The position numbers were made by a program, and so were the translations under genes. From NCBI GenBank assembly GCA_025370075.1, contig CP073016.1, forward strand, positions 3,782,001 through 3,846,000: 64,000 nucleotides of DNA, in the 5' to 3' direction. Of this stretch, positions 61,412 to 64,000 are shown in pieces. Numbering within the stretch: the stretch's first letter is position 1; every line of letters begins with the position of its first letter. The notes beneath the pieces are model-generated. The model did no database searches. It was given only the letters and a program-made list of their open reading frames with translations, and was not told the DNA's origin. Source of the stretch: Chryseotalea sp. WA131a. GTDB taxonomy: Bacteria; Bacteroidota; Bacteroidia; Cytophagales; Cyclobacteriaceae.

Positions 61412-64000
61412 TCAATCGTCTACTTTGGCATACTCCTCAATCGGCAAGCAAGAGCAAACTAAGTTTCGGTCGCCATACGCATTGTCTACTCGACTCACGC
61501 TTGGCCAAAACTTTGCTTCCTTCACAAACGGAAGTGGATACGCTGCTTTTTGTCTGGAGTAAGGCCGAGTCCATTCATCTGCGGTGATAACAGAAGCGGT
61601 ATGCGGAGCATGCTTCAATACATTGTTTTCTTTATCAAACTTGCCCTCTTCTATTTCCCGAATTTCATTTCTGATTTCAATGAGTGCTTCTACAAAGCGA
61701 TCAATTTCTTGCTTGGGTTCGCTCTCGGTCGGCTCGATCATGATCGTGCCCGCCACAGGGAAAGAAACAGTCGGAGCATGAAATCCATAATCCATCAACC
61801 GCTTTGCGATGTCTTCTACTTCCACGCCAACTTTTTTGAAATCGCGGCAATCGACAATCATCTCGTGTGCTGCGCGGCCATTTGTGCCCGTGTACAAAAT
61901 TTTGTAGTGACCGTTCAATCTTTCTTTAATGTAGTTCGCATTTAAGATTGCCAACTTAGTTGCATTGGTCAATCCTTCACCACCCATCATCGCGATATAC
62001 GCATACGAGATCGCCAAAATGCTGGCGCTGCCCCACGGTGCTGCTGACACTGCAGAGATTGCTTCAGTACCACCTGTTTTTACGACTGCATGACCAGGCA
62101 AAAACGGTTTCAATTTATCGTTCACACAAATCGGGCCCATGCCTGGGCCACCGCCACCGTGTGGAATGCAAAATGTTTTGTGCAAGTTTAAGTGACACAC
62201 ATCGGCACCGATGTTGGCGGGCGATGTCAAACCTACTTGTGCATTCATGTTTGCGCCATCCATGTACACCAAGCCACCGTTATTGTGAATAATTTCACAG
62301 ATGTCGGTGATGGCCTCTTCAAACACACCATGTGTGGATGGATAGGTGACCATTAAGCAAGACAGGCGGCCTTTGTATTGTTCCGCTTTTGCTTTCAAAT
62401 CAGCCACGTCCACTTTTCCTTCTTCGTCTGATTTGGTTACAATTACTTCCATGCCTGCCATTACAGCGCTGGCCGGATTGGTGCCATGCGCAGATGATGG
62501 AATGAGTGCAATGTTACGATGATGGTCGCCACGGTTTTGATGATAGGCACGAATCACCAGCAAGCCAGCGTACTCACCTTGTGCACCACTATTGGGCTGC
62601 AACGATACACCTGTGAAGCCCGTAATTTCTTTCAACCAATTTTCTAAGTTGGTGATCATTTCGGCATAGCCTTCGGTTTGGTTGCTTGGCGCGAAAGGAT
62701 GAATTTGTCCGAGTTCAGGCCACGTAACTGGAATCATTTCGGTGGTGGCATTTAATTTCATGGTACAAGAGCCTAACGAAATCATGGAGTGCACCATCGA
62801 CAAATCTTTGTTCTCTAATTTTTTGAGGTAGCGAAGCATTTCGTGCTCGCTGTGGTGAGAGTTGAAAACAGGGTGGGTTAAAAAGGAAGTACTTCTCCTT
62901 AGTGATGCTGACCAATCAATCCCAAGCTTTCCTTCTTGAAGTTTTAAATTAACTGAATTCTTTCCGATAGACTCCGTCAAAATAGCGAGAATATTTTTCA
63001 GGCTCGCTAGGGAAGTCGTTTCGTCCAAAGAAATACCGATTGTTCCATCTGAAAAGTAACGGAAGTTAACACCGTGTTCCTCCGCGATTGACCTTACTTT
63101 ATTTGAGTCAATCCCTGAAATTTTCAAGGTGTCAAAATAGTTCTTATTCAACTGCTTGAAACCTAATGCCTCAATGCCCGATGCCACTAACTTCGTCAAT
63201 CCATGTATCCTCCCTGCAATTTTTTTCAACCCCTCCGGTCCATGATACACAGCATACATACCCGCCATAACCGATAACAAAACCTGAGCAGTACAAATAT
63301 TGGAAGTAGCTTTTTCTCTGCGGATGTGTTGCTCGCGTGTTTGCAAGGCCATCCGGTAACCGGGGTTGCCTTGCGCATCTTGCGAGATGCCAATAATGCG
63401 GCCCGGCATTTGTCTTTTAAACTCATCTTTGGTAGCAAAGAACGCAGCATGCGGCCCACCAAAGCCCATGGGCACACCAAATCGTTGAGAAGAACCCACC
63501 ACCACATCAGCGCCCATTTCGCCAGGCGATTTCATCAACACCAAACTCATCAAGTCGGCACCCATTACAACAAAAACTTCTTTTTCGTGAGCCGATTCGA
63601 TAAACGCGCTATAATCCTTTATCTCACCGTTGTTGTTGGGGTTTTGAATATAAACTGCAAACAAATTGGCATCAGTAATGTCCAATTTCGATACATCGCC
63701 CTCTACCAATTCAACGCCAATGGGAGCCGAACGTGTTTTCAACAAATCGATTACCTGCGGAAAGGTATTTTCATCCACAAAAAATTTATGTGAATTTTTC
63801 TTGGAAGATTTTTTGGAAGCATGCAACAAGTGCAAGGCTTCTGCGGCAGCGGTGGCTTCGTCCAATAGCGAGGCATTGGCAATTTCCATTCCCGTCAGGT
63901 CAATGATCATGGTTTGATAGTTGATCAACGCTTCCATACGCCCTTGCGCAATCTCTGCTTGGTAAGGAGTGTAGGCCGTGTACCATCCTGGGTTTTCTAA
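61412..64000 (-). CDS. gcvP: Glycine dehydrogenase (decarboxylating), P protein, 5' end cut
   Basis: The visible 862 residues cover nearly all of the P protein of the glycine cleavage system, which decarboxylates glycine and passes the aminomethyl group to lipoylated GcvH. The frame runs open through the right edge, with the earliest visible residues [21 protein letters not shown]. Landmarks are [33 protein letters not shown], the PLP lysine segment [18 protein letters not shown] and the C-terminal [11 protein letters not shown]. Only the first 100 or so residues lie outside the window. No gcvT or gcvH is adjacent. Confidence 0.95.
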   Translation of the reverse strand, partial: LENPGWYTAYTPYQAEIAQGRMEALINYQTMIIDLTGMEIANASLLDEATAAAEALHLLHASKKSSKKNSHKFFVDENTFPQVIDLLKTRSAPIGVELVEGDVSKLDITDANLFAVYIQNPNNNGEIKDYSAFIESAHEKEVFVVMGADLMSLVLMKSPGEMGADVVVGSSQRFGVPMGFGGPHAAFFATKDEFKRQMPGRIIGISQDAQGNPGYRMALQTREQHIRREKATSNICTAQVLLSVMAGMYAVYHGPEGLKKIAGRIHGLTKLVASGIEALGFKQLNKNYFDTLKISGIDSNKVRSIAEEHGVNFRYFSDGTIGISLDETTSLASLKNILAILTESIGKNSVNLKLQEGKLGIDWSASLRRSTSFLTHPVFNSHHSEHEMLRYLKKLENKDLSMVHSMISLGSCTMKLNATTEMIPVTWPELGQIHPFAPSNQTEGYAEMITNLENWLKEITGFTGVSLQPNSGAQGEYAGLLVIRAYHQNRGDHHRNIALIPSSAHGTNPASAVMAGMEVIVTKSDEEGKVDVADLKAKAEQYKGRLSCLMVTYPSTHGVFEEAITDICEIIHNNGGLVYMDGANMNAQVGLTSPANIGADVCHLNLHKTFCIPHGGGGPGMGPICVNDKLKPFLPGHAVVKTGGTEAISAVSAAPWGSASILAISYAYIAMMGGEGLTNATKLAILNANYIKERLNGHYKILYTGTNGRAAHEMIVDCRDFKKVGVEVEDIAKRLMDYGFHAPTVSFPVAGTIMIEPTESEPKQEIDRFVEALIEIRNEIREIEEGKFDKENNVLKHAPHTASVITADEWTRPYSRQKAAYPLPFVKEAKFWPSVSRVDNAYGDRNLVCSCLPIEEYAKVDD

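Noticed and set aside
61412..64000. Glycine riboswitch for gcvP
   Set aside because: The 5' region of gcvP lies outside the window, so no upstream element can be judged.

Overview
The window comes from a chromosome of the phylum Bacteroidota, most likely order Cytophagales. The evidence is a SusC/SusD pair, a TPP-riboswitch-controlled TonB receptor, an ECF sigma/anti-sigma pair, DUF4834, DUF2520 and DUF1573 proteins, an enlarged SecA, almost no Shine-Dalgarno sites, and many -7 promoter elements of the Bacteroidetes form TAnnTTTG. The species was not identified. No rRNA, tRNA, CRISPR array, phage module or transposase was seen.

Layout. 1-10 kb: the start of a secreted protein, a DUF2520 protein, an acetyl-CoA hydrolase/transferase-family enzyme, a cysteine desulfurase, a LysE exporter, an ECF sigma factor with an unusual anti-sigma/SusC-plug/TonB chimera, a Na/Pi symporter, a transglutaminase and an M20 amidohydrolase. 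10-25 kb: a SPOR protein, secA, a RelE-type toxin-antitoxin pair lodged in the 3' end of dapF, dapF, DUF4834, a large ABC permease, a TerB-like protein, carB, an MFS transporter, an NHL lipoprotein and a Tat-exported class V aminotransferase. 25.9-28.2 kb: an accessory islet with a HEPN/Abi gene, a membrane-anchored partner, related noncoding repeats and a decayed VOC gene. 28.2-33.4 kb: ATP synthase genes atpBEFHAG; atpD and atpC are absent. 33.4-41 kb: an AlbA_2 regulator, a DMF-like protein, a fatty acid desaturase, psd, and a TPP riboswitch with its TonB receptor. 41-47 kb: susCD, a UbiA prenyltransferase and purN. 47-54 kb: a two-component system, DUF1573, a heptose-kinase-like rfaE1, an aminotransferase, VapBC, recR and clpS. 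54-64 kb: a sodium:solute symporter, MarR, an outer-membrane-protein remnant, serine dehydratase alpha, an M28 peptidase, a DUF3299-like protein, a frameshifted MASE1 histidine kinase, and gcvP running off the right edge.

Most of the window is housekeeping. The noteworthy material falls into four groups: (i) short degenerate 'word' repeats, often forming hairpins, placed directly upstream of start codons at about nine loci, each locus with its own word; (ii) the HEPN islet flanked by related cassette-like sequences; (iii) the toxin-antitoxin module bounded by a duplicated dapF 3' end; (iv) the anti-sigma/TonB chimera that carries a SusC-type plug domain and an EVVVTGYG strand. Five genes also have a perfect TAnnTTTG element only 2-4 nt before the start codon, which suggests leaderless transcripts.

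Start codons were moved downstream from the longest open frame where a signal peptide, family alignment or promoter made that more likely. All assignments rest on reading the sequence and family knowledge; no database search was run.
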